Below are positions 1-9,630 of a DNA stretch of 64,000 bases, piece after piece. The position numbers were made by a program, and so were the translations under genes. How positions within the stretch are numbered: the stretch's first letter is position 1; every line of letters starts with the position of its first letter. The stretch lies in assembly GCF_020171365.1 (NCBI RefSeq), contig NZ_JAIUZO010000002.1, positions 2,016,001 to 2,080,000 of the forward strand. The letters are read 5' to 3'. Source of the DNA: Qipengyuania gaetbuli (GTDB lineage: Bacteria; Pseudomonadota; Alphaproteobacteria; Sphingomonadales; Sphingomonadaceae). The notes below the pieces were generated by a model that had not been told where the DNA came from, made no database searches, and saw only the letters and a program-made list of their open reading frames with translations.

Positions 1-607
1 CCATGGCCCGCTCCACACCGACATGTGGAAGACGCAAGGGCTGAAGCAGGCACTCGACAAATACGGTTTCGATGCCGCTTTCGGCGGCGCGCGCCGCGAC
101 GAGGAAAAGAGCCGCGCGAAAGAGCGTATCTTCTCCTTCCGCACTGCCAGCCACGGCTGGGACCCGAAGAACCAGCGGCCCGAACTCTGGAACCTCTACA
201 ATGCCAGGAAGGCCAAGGGCGAGAGCATCCGCGTCTTCCCCTTGTCGAACTGGACCGAGCTCGACATCTGGCAATACATCCATCTGGAAAACATCGAGAT
301 CGTGCCGCTCTATTTCTCTGCCCGCCGGCCGACCTTCGAATACGAGGGCGGGCTGTTCATGGCGGACGATATCGAACGGCTGGAAAAGGTCATGGGCCGC
401 CGGCCCGAGATCACCGAACGCTCGATCCGCTTCCGCACGCTCGGCTGTTTCCCGCTGACCGGCGCGGTCGAGAGCGAGGCGGCGACGCTGCCCGAAATCA
501 TCCAGGAAATGCTGCTGACCACTACGTCGGAACGGCAGGGCCGCGTCATCGACAAGGATGGCGGCGATGCCTCGATGGAGAAGAAGAAGCAGGAGGGCTA
601 TTTCTGA
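1..607 (+). CDS. cysD: Sulfate adenylyltransferase subunit 2 (5' truncated)
   Basis: Only the last 201 codons lie in the window; the frame is open from base 2. CysD is the ATP pyrophosphatase half of the cytoplasmic sulfate adenylyltransferase that makes adenosine 5'-phosphosulfate from sulfate and ATP in assimilatory sulfate reduction. The segment [15 protein letters not shown], the run [12 protein letters not shown] and the C-terminal [14 protein letters not shown] tail follow E. coli CysD closely (about 302 residues, so about 100 residues are missing upstream). The TGA stop shares one base with the ATG of the next gene, so the two subunits are translationally coupled. Identification is secure; only the start lies outside the window. 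Confidence 0.97.
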   Translation, partial: HGPLHTDMWKTQGLKQALDKYGFDAAFGGARRDEEKSRAKERIFSFRTASHGWDPKNQRPELWNLYNARKAKGESIRVFPLSNWTELDIWQYIHLENIEIVPLYFSARRPTFEYEGGLFMADDIERLEKVMGRRPEITERSIRFRTLGCFPLTGAVESEAATLPEIIQEMLLTTTSERQGRVIDKDGGDASMEKKKQEGYF

Positions 608-2514
608 TGTCACCGCCCACCTACCAGACCGACGCGCTGATCGCGGAGGACATCGACGCCTATCTCGACAAGCACCAGCACAAATCGATGCTGCGCTTTA
701 TCACTTGCGGCAGCGTCGATGACGGCAAGTCCACGCTGATCGGTCGCCTGCTCTACGACAGCCGCATGATTTTCGAAGACCAACTCGCTGCGCTGGAAAG
801 CGACAGCAAGCGGGTGGGAACGCAGGGGCAGGAGATCGACTTCGCCCTTCTGGTCGACGGTCTCGCCGCCGAACGCGAGCAGGGCATCACCATCGACGTC
901 GCCTACCGCTTCTTCACGACCGAGAGCCGCAAGTTCATCGTCGCGGACTGCCCGGGCCACGAACAATATACGCGCAACATGGTGACCGGCGCCTCGACTG
1001 CCGACCTCGCCGTCATCCTGATCGACGCGCGCAAGGGCGTGCTGACGCAGACGCGACGGCACAGCTTCCTGTGCCACCAGCTCGGCATCCGCCATCTCGT
1101 GCTGGCGGTGAACAAGATGGACCTGATCGGTTACGATCGTGCCGCCTATGACGCGATCGTGGCCGACTATGCGGATTTCGCGCAGAGCATCGGTATCGAA
1201 GGTTTTTCGGCGATCCCGATCTCGGGCCTTGCGGGCGACAATATCACCGCGCGCTCGGGCAATACCGGCTGGTACGATGGCCCCACGCTGATCGAGCACC
1301 TGGAAGCGGTCGAGGTGCGCAGCGACGCCAACCTCGCGCGCCCGTTCCGCATGCCGGTGCAATTGGTGAACCGCCCGAACCTCGATTTCCGCGGCTTCTC
1401 CGGCCTGATTGCCTCGGGCAGCGTGAAGCCGGGCGACGAAGTGCGCTCGCTCCCCTCTGGCAAGACCAGCCGCGTGAAGGCGGTCGTGACGATGGACGGA
1501 GATCTTCCCGAAGCAGGCGCGGGCCAGTCGGTCACGCTCACGCTGGAGGACGAGATCGATTGTTCGCGCGGCGATGTGCTGGCAGCAGCCGACAATCCGC
1601 CGCAGGTTGCCGACCAGTTCGAAAGCACCATCGTGTGGATGGACGAGGAACCGCTGGTCGTCGGGCGCGGCTACTGGCTCAAGCTCGGCACCCAGACTGT
1701 CAGCGTGACGGTGGCCGAGCCCAAGTTCGAGATCGACGTCAATTCAATGGACCGCCTCGCGGCCAAGACGCTCCACCTCAACCAGATCGGCGTCGCGGAA
1801 ATCACCACCGACCGCCGCGTCGTGTTCGAGCCTTACGAGCAGAACCGCACGCTGGGCGGCTATATCCTCGTCGACAAGCTGACCAACCGCACGGTCGGGG
1901 CGGGGATGATGCACTTCGCCCTGCGCCGCGCGCAGAACGTGCACTGGCAGGCGACCGATATCACGCGTGACGATCACGCCGCGATGAAGAACCAGAAGCC
2001 CCGCGTGCTGTGGTTCACCGGCCTGTCCGGCTCCGGCAAGTCGACCATCGCCAACGAGGTCGAAAAGAAGCTGGCTATGATGAACCGCCACACCTTCCTG
2101 CTGGACGGCGATAATATCCGGCACGGTCTCAACAAGGATCTCGGCTTTACCGAGAGCGACCGCATCGAGAACATCCGCCGCATCGGCGAAGTCGCCAAGC
2201 TGATGACCGATGCAGGACTTATCGTGCTGACCGCCTTCATCAGCCCGTTCCGCGCCGACCGCCAGCTGGTCCGCGACATGATGGGCGAGGGCGAGTTTAT
2301 AGAGATCCACGTCGATACCCCGCTCGAAGTGGCGGAGGCACGCGACGTGAAGGGCCTCTACAAGAAGGCGCGCGAAGGCAAGCTGAAGAACTTCACCGGC
2401 ATCGACAGCCCCTACGAAGTCCCGGAAAACCCGGAAATCCGCGTGAACACGGTGGAAATGACCCCGGAAGAGGCTGCCGACTACGTGATCTCTAAGATCC
2501 TGCCTCTCAAATAG
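607..2514 (+). CDS. cysNC: Bifunctional sulfate adenylyltransferase subunit 1 / adenylylsulfate kinase
   Basis: A 635-residue fusion. The N-terminal GTPase (CysN) drives adenylyl transfer to sulfate; the C-terminal kinase (CysC) phosphorylates APS to PAPS. Visible motifs are the P-loop GSVDDGKST at residues 35-43, DCPGHEQY near 114, NKMD near 169, then EF-Tu-like barrels, and from about residue 460 an APS kinase domain with its own Walker [10 protein letters not shown] near 470 and the ISPFRADR segment that carries the active-site serine. The ATG overlaps the cysD stop by one base (TGATG). CysN-CysC fusions (NodQ type) are known in proteobacteria. The gene ends 12 bases before the convergent thiolase gene, with no obvious terminator between them. 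Confidence 0.96.
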   Translation: MSPPTYQTDALIAEDIDAYLDKHQHKSMLRFITCGSVDDGKSTLIGRLLYDSRMIFEDQLAALESDSKRVGTQGQEIDFALLVDGLAAEREQGITIDVAYRFFTTESRKFIVADCPGHEQYTRNMVTGASTADLAVILIDARKGVLTQTRRHSFLCHQLGIRHLVLAVNKMDLIGYDRAAYDAIVADYADFAQSIGIEGFSAIPISGLAGDNITARSGNTGWYDGPTLIEHLEAVEVRSDANLARPFRMPVQLVNRPNLDFRGFSGLIASGSVKPGDEVRSLPSGKTSRVKAVVTMDGDLPEAGAGQSVTLTLEDEIDCSRGDVLAAADNPPQVADQFESTIVWMDEEPLVVGRGYWLKLGTQTVSVTVAEPKFEIDVNSMDRLAAKTLHLNQIGVAEITTDRRVVFEPYEQNRTLGGYILVDKLTNRTVGAGMMHFALRRAQNVHWQATDITRDDHAAMKNQKPRVLWFTGLSGSGKSTIANEVEKKLAMMNRHTFLLDGDNIRHGLNKDLGFTESDRIENIRRIGEVAKLMTDAGLIVLTAFISPFRADRQLVRDMMGEGEFIEIHVDTPLEVAEARDVKGLYKKAREGKLKNFTGIDSPYEVPENPEIRVNTVEMTPEEAADYVISKILPLK

Positions 2515-2526
2515 TGGCGGGCCGGA

Positions 2527-3795
2527 TCAGTCGACGAAATCGTCGACTCGCTCGATGATGATTGCCGGGGCCATGCCGCCTGCCGCGCACATGGTGACAA
2601 GGCCGTAGCGCTTGTCTTGGCGCTCAAGCTCGTCGACCATGGTGCCGATCAGGATGGAACCGGTCGCCCCGATCGGGTGGCCGAGAGCGATCGAGCCGCC
2701 GTTGACGTTGACCTTGTCCCAATCGAGATCAAGGTCGCGCACGAACTTGGCCGCAACCACGGCAAAGGCCTCGTTGATTTCGTAGAGGTCGATGTCGTCC
2801 TTGGTCAGGCCGGCCTTCTCCAGCACTTTCTTGGCGGCCGGGACCGGAGCGTTCAGCATCAGCGTGGGGTCATCGCCCATATTGGCAGTCGCCACGATGC
2901 GGGCACGCGGCTTGAGGCCGTGCTTCTGCGCATAATCCTTGCTGGTCACCAGCACGGCGGCGGCACCATCGACCACGCCCGAGCTGTTGCCCGCGTGGTG
3001 GAAGTGCTTGATCTCGAGGTCGGGATACTTGGCGTTGACCAGCCCGGCGAAGGTCGTGCCGTTCTTGTCGAGCGGGACATTGGCGATCTTGGCGAAAGCC
3101 GGCTCCAGCTGGCCGAGGCCTTCCATGGTGGTTTCGGGGCGCGGATATTCCTCCCGGTCGAGCACGACGTTGCCGTCGTCGTCGACCACGGGCACGACCG
3201 ACTTTGCAAACCGGTTCTCCGCGATCGCCTGCGCAGCGCGCTGCTGGCTGCGATAGCCGACCTCGTCCAGTTCCTCGCGGGTGAAGCCTTCCATCGTGGC
3301 GATGGCATCGCCGCACACGCCCTGGTGGCTCTGCGGGTGGGTGCGCATCAGGCGCTCGTTATAGCTGCCCATCATCGGCGGACGCAGGCCGGCGGCCATC
3401 TTTTCCTTCGACATCTGGGCGGTAAGGCTCATCATTTCCGTGCCGCCTGCGACGACGCAGTCTTCCATGCCGCTCATCACCTGTGCCGCAGCGAGGGCAA
3501 CCGAAGTGATACCGCCGCCGCAGAAGCGGTCGAGCGTGGTGCCGGAGGAGGTGATGTCGTAGCCTGCGTCGAGCGCGGCCATGCGGCCCATGTCGCCCGC
3601 CTGCATGCCGTCCTGCGTGCTGACCGACCAGATCACGTCGTCGACGGTCTTGGTGTCGAGGTGGTTGCGGTCCTTGATCGCCTTCAGGCAGGTCGCGGCG
3701 AGGTGCTGCGGATGCATTGCGGCCAGCGCGCCCTTGCCCTGCTTGCCGATCCCGCGCGGGGTGCGGACGGCGTCGATGATATAGGCTTCGGACAT
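2527..3795 (-). CDS. Acetyl-CoA C-acyltransferase (thiolase)
   Basis: A 422-residue type-II thiolase that cleaves 3-ketoacyl-CoA with CoA, the last step of beta-oxidation, or acts as acetyl-CoA acetyltransferase. The nucleophile Cys92 sits in [10 protein letters not shown], the catalytic His373 in [14 protein letters not shown] and the second Cys403 in [10 protein letters not shown], so all three residues are present. It is transcribed away from an enoyl-CoA hydratase and an acyl-CoA dehydrogenase across a 114-base gap that contains a LiuR-like palindrome, which supports a fatty-acid or branched-chain acyl-CoA degradation role. Chain-length preference cannot be read from the sequence, so I give no gene symbol. 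Confidence 0.93.
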   Translation of the reverse strand: MSEAYIIDAVRTPRGIGKQGKGALAAMHPQHLAATCLKAIKDRNHLDTKTVDDVIWSVSTQDGMQAGDMGRMAALDAGYDITSSGTTLDRFCGGGITSVALAAAQVMSGMEDCVVAGGTEMMSLTAQMSKEKMAAGLRPPMMGSYNERLMRTHPQSHQGVCGDAIATMEGFTREELDEVGYRSQQRAAQAIAENRFAKSVVPVVDDDGNVVLDREEYPRPETTMEGLGQLEPAFAKIANVPLDKNGTTFAGLVNAKYPDLEIKHFHHAGNSSGVVDGAAAVLVTSKDYAQKHGLKPRARIVATANMGDDPTLMLNAPVPAAKKVLEKAGLTKDDIDLYEINEAFAVVAAKFVRDLDLDWDKVNVNGGSIALGHPIGATGSILIGTMVDELERQDKRYGLVTMCAAGGMAPAIIIERVDDFVD

Positions 3796-3840
3796 GGCTT
3801 GATCCTCTCTCGTCTTGTCGAATCTTGCGGCTTTTGCCGG

Positions 3841-3856
3841 TTGACGTTTGCGTAAA
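3841..3856. promoter_or_regulatory. LiuR-like palindromic operator
   Basis: The 16-mer TTGACGTTTGCGTAAA fits TTnACG-n4-CGTnAA with all ten specified positions symmetrical. From memory this is the form of site recognised by MerR-family LiuR regulators of branched-chain amino-acid and fatty-acid degradation in proteobacteria. It lies in the divergent gap between the thiolase and enoyl-CoA hydratase genes, where one site could control both sides. No regulator gene is in the window. Confidence 0.5.
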
Positions 3857-3909
3857 CCTCAAGCAGCAAGGGCGCAAGAACAGTTTCAGTTTGCAATGGA
3901 GAGAGCGAG

Positions 3910-4671
3910 ATGTCCGAGGAAGTGCTGACCGAGGTCGACAACGGCGTCCTGATTGTCACGATCAACCGTCCCGAAGCCAAGAACGCCATGAACAAGGCCG
4001 CTGCCGAGGGCATCGCGGCGGCAATGGACCGTCTCGATGCGGACGACGACCTGCGCGTCGGCATCCTGACCGGCGCTGGCGGCACCTTCTGTTCGGGCAT
4101 GGACCTCAAGGGATTCCTGCGCGGCGAATCGCCCAGCATCGAAGGTCGCGGATTCGGCGGCGTGGTGCAGGCCCCGCCGAAGAAGCCGCTGATTGCGGCC
4201 GTCGAAGGCTATGCGCTGGCCGGCGGGCTCGAACTGATGATCGCCTGCGATCTCGTGGTGGCGAACAAGGATGCCAAGTTCGGTATCCCCGAAGCGAAGC
4301 GCGGACTTGTTGCTGCGGCCGGCGGCGTGATGATGCTGCCCGACCAGATCCCCGAACGCGTTGCCATGGAACTGGCGCTGACCGGCGATTTCATCGGTGC
4401 GGACCGCGCCTATGAACTCGGCCTCATCAACCGCGTGGTCGATGGCTCGGCGCTGATCGGTGCGCGCGAACTGGCCGACCGGATCGTTGCCAATGGCCCG
4501 CTTGCGGTGCGCGTCTCCAAGCAGATCATCAAGGAATCGCGCGGCTGGCCGATGGACGAACGCTACAATCGCCAGGCCCAACTGATCGCGCCGGTCTTCG
4601 TTTCCGAAGACGCCCGCGAAGGCGCAGCTGCCTTCGCCGAGAAGCGCAAGCCGAACTGGAAGGGCAAGTAA
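3910..4671 (+). CDS. Enoyl-CoA hydratase (crotonase family)
   Basis: A 253-residue crotonase-fold enzyme. The two acid/base glutamates of true 2-enoyl-CoA hydratases are present with the correct 20-residue spacing: Glu108 in AGGLELMIACD and Glu128 in FGIPEAKRG. The oxyanion-hole segment FCSGMDLKGF is near residue 60. The predicted reaction is hydration of a trans-2-enoyl-CoA during beta-oxidation. A GGAGAG run lies about 10 bases before the ATG. The gene is 44 bases upstream of an acyl-CoA dehydrogenase on the same strand, probably one transcript, and divergent from the thiolase. Other crotonase activities (isomerase, hydrolase) are less likely given both glutamates. Confidence 0.9.
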   Translation: MSEEVLTEVDNGVLIVTINRPEAKNAMNKAAAEGIAAAMDRLDADDDLRVGILTGAGGTFCSGMDLKGFLRGESPSIEGRGFGGVVQAPPKKPLIAAVEGYALAGGLELMIACDLVVANKDAKFGIPEAKRGLVAAAGGVMMLPDQIPERVAMELALTGDFIGADRAYELGLINRVVDGSALIGARELADRIVANGPLAVRVSKQIIKESRGWPMDERYNRQAQLIAPVFVSEDAREGAAAFAEKRKPNWKGK

Positions 4672-4715
4672 GACCCTAAGAAGCGATAGAAAGTCACGAG
4701 AGAGGAACCCCCGGA

Positions 4716-5879
4716 ATGCCCGTCATCGACGTACCCCAGCCCGCTTTCATGGACGACGAGGAAATCTCGATCTTCGCCGATGCCGTGGGCAAGTTCTACC
4801 AGCAGCATGCCCCTGAAAAGCGCGTGCTCAAATGGCGCGAGGAAGGCCAGGTCGAACGCGATTTCTGGCGCGAGGCGGGCGAGGCGGGCCTACTCGGCGT
4901 GTCGGTGCCGGAGGAATATGGCGGCCATGGCGGCGACTTCCGTCATGACATGGTGGTGATCGACCAGCAGGCCAAGCACGGCGTCGAAGGCTTTGCCGCC
5001 AGCCTGCACAACACTGTGATCCTGCCGTATCTCGTGCGCCACGGCACCGAAGAGCAGAAGAAGAAGTACCTGCCCAAGCTGGTCACTGGCGAACTCGTCA
5101 GCGCCATCGCCATGACCGAGCCGGGCGTGGGGTCCGACCTCCAGAGCGTCACCACGACAGCGCTGAAGGACGGCAATGGCTACCGCATCAACGGGGCCAA
5201 GACCTATATTTCCAACGGGCAGACGGCCGATTTCATCATCGTCGTCGCCAAGACCGACCCGAACGAGCGCGCCAAGGGCATTTCGCTCATGCTGCTCGAG
5301 ACGGAAGGGGCCGAAGGCTTCCAGCGCGGCAAGAAGCTCGACAAGATCGGGCTGGACGCGGCCGATACCTCCGAACTGTTCTTCGACGATGTCTTCGTCC
5401 CGGCGGAAAACGTTCTCGGCGGTGTGGAAGGCAAGGGCTTCTATCAGCTGATGGGCGAACTGCCGCAGGAACGCCTGATCATCGCCATGGGCGCGATGAC
5501 CGGCATCGAAAAGGCGCTCGAGACCACGATGGAATTCGTCAAGTCGCGCAAGGCTTTCGGCCAGACCATCTGGGATTTCCAGAACACGCAGTTCGTGATG
5601 GCCGACCTGAAGGCGCGCGCGACTGCGGCACGGATTTTCGTCAACGATTGCATCGAAAAGCACCTCAAGCGCGAACTCAGTGTCGATACGGCCTGCATGG
5701 CCAAGTACTGGGTCACCGAATTGCAGGGTGAAGTGGTCGACAAGTGCCTCCAGTTCCATGGCGGTGCAGGCTTCATCAACGACTACCCGATCGCGCGCAT
5801 GTATCGTGACAGCCGCATCACCCGCATCTTCGGCGGGTCCAACGAAGTCATGAAAATGGTGATTGCGCGCTCGATGTAG
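4716..5879 (+). CDS. Acyl-CoA dehydrogenase (long-chain / LCAD-like type)
   Basis: A 387-residue FAD flavoprotein that makes the first alpha,beta-dehydrogenation in acyl-CoA degradation and passes electrons to ETF. The signature MTEPGVGSDL is at residues 133-142. At the place where medium-chain enzymes carry the catalytic base there is IFGGSNEVMK with no base, whereas Glu252 in LPQERL matches the alternative catalytic Glu position of long-chain and isovaleryl-CoA dehydrogenases. The C-terminal part (GFINDYPIARMYRDSRI) also resembles mammalian LCAD. It follows the enoyl-CoA hydratase and precedes a convergent fumarylacetoacetase gene. The true acyl substrate is not determined. Confidence 0.92.
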   Translation: MPVIDVPQPAFMDDEEISIFADAVGKFYQQHAPEKRVLKWREEGQVERDFWREAGEAGLLGVSVPEEYGGHGGDFRHDMVVIDQQAKHGVEGFAASLHNTVILPYLVRHGTEEQKKKYLPKLVTGELVSAIAMTEPGVGSDLQSVTTTALKDGNGYRINGAKTYISNGQTADFIIVVAKTDPNERAKGISLMLLETEGAEGFQRGKKLDKIGLDAADTSELFFDDVFVPAENVLGGVEGKGFYQLMGELPQERLIIAMGAMTGIEKALETTMEFVKSRKAFGQTIWDFQNTQFVMADLKARATAARIFVNDCIEKHLKRELSVDTACMAKYWVTELQGEVVDKCLQFHGGAGFINDYPIARMYRDSRITRIFGGSNEVMKMVIARSM

Positions 5880-5939
5880 TGTTCTGACTCGATCCTCGGG
5901 GCTAGTGATCTGGTCCCAGGGAATTCGGGGAGGGGCTAC

Positions 5940-6950
5940 TCAGGCCTCCACCACCTTCTGTTCGATCGCGCCGAAGATGGAGTGACCTTCGCCGTCGCGC
6001 ATTTCGACGCGCACCGTGTCGCCCGGCTTCATGAAAGGGGTCTTCGGCTCGCCGTCCGCGATGGTCTCGATCATGCGGATTTCCGCGATGCAGCTGTAGC
6101 CGAGACCGCCTTCGGCGACCGGCTTGCCCGGATCGCCATCGGGGCCCTGGTTCGAGACGGTGCCCGAACCGATGATGCTGCCTGCACAAAGGTTCCGGGT
6201 CTTGGCGGCATGGGCCACCAGGTCGGCGAGGCTGAAGGTCGCATCGACGCCCGCATTGGCACGGCCGAAAGGCTGGCCGTTGTAATCGACCATCAGCGGC
6301 AGGTGGATGACATTGCCCTGCCACGCATCGCCCAGCTCGTCGGGCGTGACGGCGACCGGCGAGAAGGCGCTGGCAGGCTTGGACTGGAAGAAGCCGAAGC
6401 CCTTGGCCAGTTCGCCCGGGATCAGGCCGCGCAGGGACACGTCGTTGACCAGCATGACCAGCTTGATGTGCCCTGCTGCCTGTTCGGAAGTGACGCCCAT
6501 CGGCACGTCGTCGGTGATGACGGCGACTTCGCCCTCCATGTCGCAGCCCCACTTGGTGTCGCCCAGCGGGATGTCGTCGCGCGGGGCGAGGAAGCTGTCG
6601 CTGCCGCCCTGGTACATCAGCGGGTCGTGGTAGAAGCTCTCCGGCACTTCCGCGCCGCGTGCCTTGCGGACCAGTTCGACGTGGTTGATGTAGGCCGAGC
6701 CGTCGGCCCACTGGTAGGCACGCGGCAGCGGCGAATGCGCCTCGCGCTCGTGGAAGCGTGCGCACGGCACGACCTGGTGTTCGACATCGATGTAGAGCGC
6801 TTCTAGCCTGGGCGCGATCTCGTCCCAATTGTCGAGCGCGGCCTGCAGCGTCGGAGCGATGTTGTCGGCGGCGCAGTAGCGGGTGAGGTCCTTGGAGACG
6901 ACCACCAGCTTGCCGTCGCGGGTTCCGTCCTTGATTGTGGCGAGCTTCAT
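5940..6950 (-). CDS. Fumarylacetoacetate hydrolase family protein
   Basis: A 336-residue FAH-fold metalloenzyme. The acidic metal ligands are visible in DMEGEVAV (Glu139, Glu141) and the C-terminal half has the family signature GSIIGSGTVSNQG. The likely reaction is cleavage of fumarylacetoacetate to fumarate and acetoacetate, the last step of homogentisate (Tyr/Phe) degradation. The assignment is supported by the adjacent maleylacetoacetate isomerase gene, four bases upstream in the same direction. Homogentisate dioxygenase is not in the window, so the pathway is only partly encoded here. Members of this fold also include other diketone hydrolases, which is the main alternative. Confidence 0.9.
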   Translation of the reverse strand: MKLATIKDGTRDGKLVVVSKDLTRYCAADNIAPTLQAALDNWDEIAPRLEALYIDVEHQVVPCARFHEREAHSPLPRAYQWADGSAYINHVELVRKARGAEVPESFYHDPLMYQGGSDSFLAPRDDIPLGDTKWGCDMEGEVAVITDDVPMGVTSEQAAGHIKLVMLVNDVSLRGLIPGELAKGFGFFQSKPASAFSPVAVTPDELGDAWQGNVIHLPLMVDYNGQPFGRANAGVDATFSLADLVAHAAKTRNLCAGSIIGSGTVSNQGPDGDPGKPVAEGGLGYSCIAEIRMIETIADGEPKTPFMKPGDTVRVEMRDGEGHSIFGAIEQKVVEA

Positions 6951-6954
6951 GGGG

Positions 6955-7596
6955 CTATTTCCTCTCAGGATTGTCTATCTGGTTGTCCGGATGGGCCCGC
7001 TGGAAGGCGGGCAGGGCAAGGCAGGCCTGCTCGACCCGGGTGATGTGGGGCATGGCGCCGAAGTCGAAGGCGAAGCGCTGCGCATTGTAGACCTGCGGCA
7101 GCAGGCAGACCTCGAAGAAGCCGGGTTTGTCGAACAGGAAGTCGCCCGTTCCCAGCTGCGCAAGCCGCGCTTCGAGCGGTTCGAGCGTGCGGGCAAGCCA
7201 GTGGCGGTACCACACGCCGATCTCGTCCTGCGACTTGCCGTATTCATTGGCGAGGTACTTGAGCACCGGCAGGTTCAGCGGCGCGTGCAGTTCGGTGGCG
7301 ATGGCGTAGGCCAGTTCGCGCGCGGTGTAGCGGTCTTCGACATCCGCCGGCAGCAGTGGGTTTTCGGGATAGGCTTCGTCCAGCCATTCGAGCTGCGCCA
7401 TCGACTGCGCACGGTCGCGCCCGTCGGCTTCGAGCAACGGCACCGAGCCGAACGGGTTGCGGCTGGTGAAGGCTTGGCCCTTCTGTTCCGAAGTCAGCAG
7501 GTTCACCGGCACGTATTCGTAATCCAGCCCCTTCAGTTCCAGCGCGATGCGCAGGCGGTAGCTGGTCGACGAGCGGTAGTAGCCATGCAGCTTCAT
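6955..7596 (-). CDS. maiA: Maleylacetoacetate isomerase (zeta-class GST)
   Basis: A 213-residue glutathione transferase of the zeta class. The N-terminal active-site signature SSTSYRLRIAL (residues 9-19) is the GSTZ motif, and the length fits the family (about 212). The enzyme isomerises maleylacetoacetate to fumarylacetoacetate using glutathione in the cytoplasm. Two ATG codons are adjacent (7599 and 7596); the second is chosen because AGGAGAGG lies 7 bases before it and because family members begin MKL. The frame stays open upstream but that extension has no family similarity. It is co-directional with and 4 bases from the fumarylacetoacetase gene, so the two act in sequence. Confidence 0.92.
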   Translation of the reverse strand: MKLHGYYRSSTSYRLRIALELKGLDYEYVPVNLLTSEQKGQAFTSRNPFGSVPLLEADGRDRAQSMAQLEWLDEAYPENPLLPADVEDRYTARELAYAIATELHAPLNLPVLKYLANEYGKSQDEIGVWYRHWLARTLEPLEARLAQLGTGDFLFDKPGFFEVCLLPQVYNAQRFAFDFGAMPHITRVEQACLALPAFQRAHPDNQIDNPERK

Positions 7597-7749
7597 CATG
7601 CGGCCTCTCCTACAGCTTGGAACAGATGGAACACGGTCCAGGCGGAAAAAGCGCCGGGCGTACCAGAGCCTGCTTTTGCGCGGGTTGCTGCGGTTCTCGG
7701 CTCTCTCATGAGACCCTGATGCCACCACGCGCAAAAGTAGGAAAGGGCA

Positions 7750-8946
7750 TCAGAACGCGGCAATCCCGGTGATGGCCCGGCCGAGGATCAGCGCATGGAC
7801 GTCATGCGTGCCCTCGTAGGTGTTGACCGTTTCCAGGTTCACCATGTGACGGATCACCTGGTATTCCTCGGAAATGCCGTTGCCGCCGTGCATGTCGCGG
7901 GCCTTGCGCGCGATATCGAGCGCCTTGCCGACATTGTTGCGCTTCACGATCGAGATCATGTCGGGCGAGAACCTGCCTTCGTCCATCAGGCGCCCGACGC
8001 GCAAGGATCCCTGCAGGCCGAGCGAGATTTCGGTCATCATGTCGGCAAGCTTCAGCTGGTAGAGCTGCTTCGATGCCAGCGGCACGCCGAACTGGTGACG
8101 GTCGAGGCCGTACTGGCGCGCGGCGTGCATGCAGAATTCGGCTGCACCCAGCGCGCCCCAGCTGATGCCGTAGCGTGCGCGGTTGAGGCACCCGAAAGGA
8201 CCCTTGAGGCCCTGCACTTCGGGCAGCAGCGCATCCGCACCCACCTTGACCTCGTCCATGACGATCATGCCGGTGGTCGAGGCGCGCAGCGACAGCTTGC
8301 CCTTGATCTTGGGAGCGGAAAGCCCCTCCATTCCCTTTTCGAGGATAAAGCCGCGGATGCCGCCGCCATGCGCCTCGCTCTTCGCCCAGACGACGAAGAC
8401 GTCGGCGAAGGGGGCGTTGGAAATCCAGGTCTTGGAGCCGGAGATCTTGTAGCCGTCGCCATCCTTCTTCGCGACGGTCTTCATGCCTGCCGGGTCGGAG
8501 CCCGCGTCGGGTTCGGTCAGGCCGAAGCAGCCGATCAGTTCGCCGCTGGCGAGGCCGGGGAGGTATTTGCGCTTCTGTTCTTCCGAACCATAGGCGTGGA
8601 TCGGGTACATCACGAGGCTGGACTGGACCGAGGCCATCGAGCGGTAGCCGCTGTCCACGCGCTCGATCTCGCGCGCGATGAGGCCGTAGGCGACGTAGCT
8701 GGCGCCTGCGCCGCCGTATTCCTCGGGCACGGTCGCACCCAAGAGGCCGGCCTGGCCCATCAGCGGGAAGAGTTCGGGCGCGTCCATTTCCTCGCGATAG
8801 GCGTCGGTCACGCGCGGCTGCAGCTCGCCCTGTGCAAAGGCATTGGCTGCATCGCGGATCATCCGCTCTTCCTCGGTCAGCTGGTCGTCGAGGTTGAACG
8901 GGTCTTCCCAGTCGAAGGGCACCATCCCGCTGTTAGGGCCGGCCAT
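7750..8946 (-). CDS. gcdH: Glutaryl-CoA dehydrogenase
   Basis: A 398-residue acyl-CoA dehydrogenase that oxidises and decarboxylates glutaryl-CoA to crotonyl-CoA in lysine/tryptophan/benzoate catabolism. Features include the start segment [17 protein letters not shown], typical of GcdH, the signature [10 protein letters not shown], and catalytic Glu378 in [10 protein letters not shown] near the C terminus. AAAGGAGA lies 4 bases before the chosen ATG; an open frame continues far upstream but overlaps the next gene and is not family-like. Other catabolic acyl-CoA genes are nearby but not in the same operon. A lasso-B2-like gene ends 71 bases upstream in the same direction. Confidence 0.93.
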   Translation of the reverse strand: MAGPNSGMVPFDWEDPFNLDDQLTEEERMIRDAANAFAQGELQPRVTDAYREEMDAPELFPLMGQAGLLGATVPEEYGGAGASYVAYGLIAREIERVDSGYRSMASVQSSLVMYPIHAYGSEEQKRKYLPGLASGELIGCFGLTEPDAGSDPAGMKTVAKKDGDGYKISGSKTWISNAPFADVFVVWAKSEAHGGGIRGFILEKGMEGLSAPKIKGKLSLRASTTGMIVMDEVKVGADALLPEVQGLKGPFGCLNRARYGISWGALGAAEFCMHAARQYGLDRHQFGVPLASKQLYQLKLADMMTEISLGLQGSLRVGRLMDEGRFSPDMISIVKRNNVGKALDIARKARDMHGGNGISEEYQVIRHMVNLETVNTYEGTHDVHALILGRAITGIAAF

Positions 8947-9017
8947 ATAGTCTCCTTTGTTACGGGTCGGGCACTGGCACCAAGCGCGGCGCGGTGCAAG
9001 GCCGGACAAGCGCCCTT

Positions 9018-9467
9018 TCAGGCCACTTCCGCATCGCCTGTAGAAAAGAGGGCATATTCGCCCTCGTCGCATAGTCCCGTGACCCATTCCTCGCCCACTT
9101 TCAGCCAGGCGTGGAACCGGGGGTGGTCGCCCGGTGCGCGCTGGGTGCCGATGTAGAGGTCGGAGGCGATCCCGCGCCGCTCCAGCATCCAGCGGGCTGC
9201 CAGCGCCTGCGGCAGGCAATTGGGAGCGCCGGGCACGTTGCGCAGCGCGCGCATCACGGCAAGGCGCATGCGCCTGACCGTGCCGAGATCGACGGCCCCG
9301 CTTCCGCCTTGCGGCGCAGCGCAGCCGATCGAGCCGAAGCGCGATCGCCAGCGGCGCGGCGGCACCATCGCGACCAGCAGCCTTGCGTAGAGCAGCAATC
9401 CCATCGCCTCGAAAGTGGCGATCCGGTCGGCGCCGTCTAGGGCCAGGAAGGACTGGAGCTTCGACAT
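9018..9467 (-). CDS. Lasso peptide biosynthesis B2-like (transglutaminase-fold) protein
   Basis: A 149-residue protein resembling the B2 leader-peptidase family of lasso and related RiPP pathways (transglutaminase-like cysteine protease fold). The candidate nucleophile Cys84 lies in [19 protein letters not shown] and the His in FHAWLKVG is residue 119; the third, acidic residue is not clear. The N-terminal part is hydrophobic and basic, as in other members. No precursor peptide, B1/RRE protein, asparagine-synthetase-like cyclase or isopeptidase is seen beside it, so this is an orphan copy. No clear ribosome site precedes the ATG. Its substrate is unknown. Confidence 0.65.
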   Translation of the reverse strand: MSKLQSFLALDGADRIATFEAMGLLLYARLLVAMVPPRRWRSRFGSIGCAAPQGGSGAVDLGTVRRMRLAVMRALRNVPGAPNCLPQALAARWMLERRGIASDLYIGTQRAPGDHPRFHAWLKVGEEWVTGLCDEGEYALFSTGDAEVA

Positions 9468-9504
9468 GAAGCGCCCAGCATATCACGTGCCGGCGCGCTT
9501 TGCC

Positions 9505-9615
9505 TCACTTAACGAGCGGCAGGGCCTTGCGGCAATCCTCGGCGCATTCGCGGCACATGGTGGCGCATAGCTGGCGGTGCGGATTGTTCTGCTGGCTGCA
9601 TAGCGCAGCAAACAT
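9505..9615 (-). pseudogene. Remnant or micro-form of a four-helix-bundle copper-binding protein
   Basis: A 36-codon frame from ATG to TGA with five cysteines. The segment LCATMCRECAEDCRK (residues 16-30) has the C-x3-C-x2-C-x3-C spacing of the C-terminal helix of DUF326-type four-helix-bundle copper-binding proteins, which are normally about 110 residues. The in-frame upstream sequence is closed 15 bases before the ATG by the TGA that also ends the response-regulator gene, so the first three helices are absent. Either it is the tail of a decayed gene or a genuine small metal-binding peptide. No ribosome site is obvious. Confidence 0.45.
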
Positions 9616-9630
9616 TCCGGCAAGCGAGAA

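Noticed and set aside
7704-7713. Palindrome TCTCATGAGA upstream of the maleylacetoacetate isomerase gene
   Set aside because: A 10-base palindrome is expected by chance in this length of DNA and nothing else marks it as an operator.
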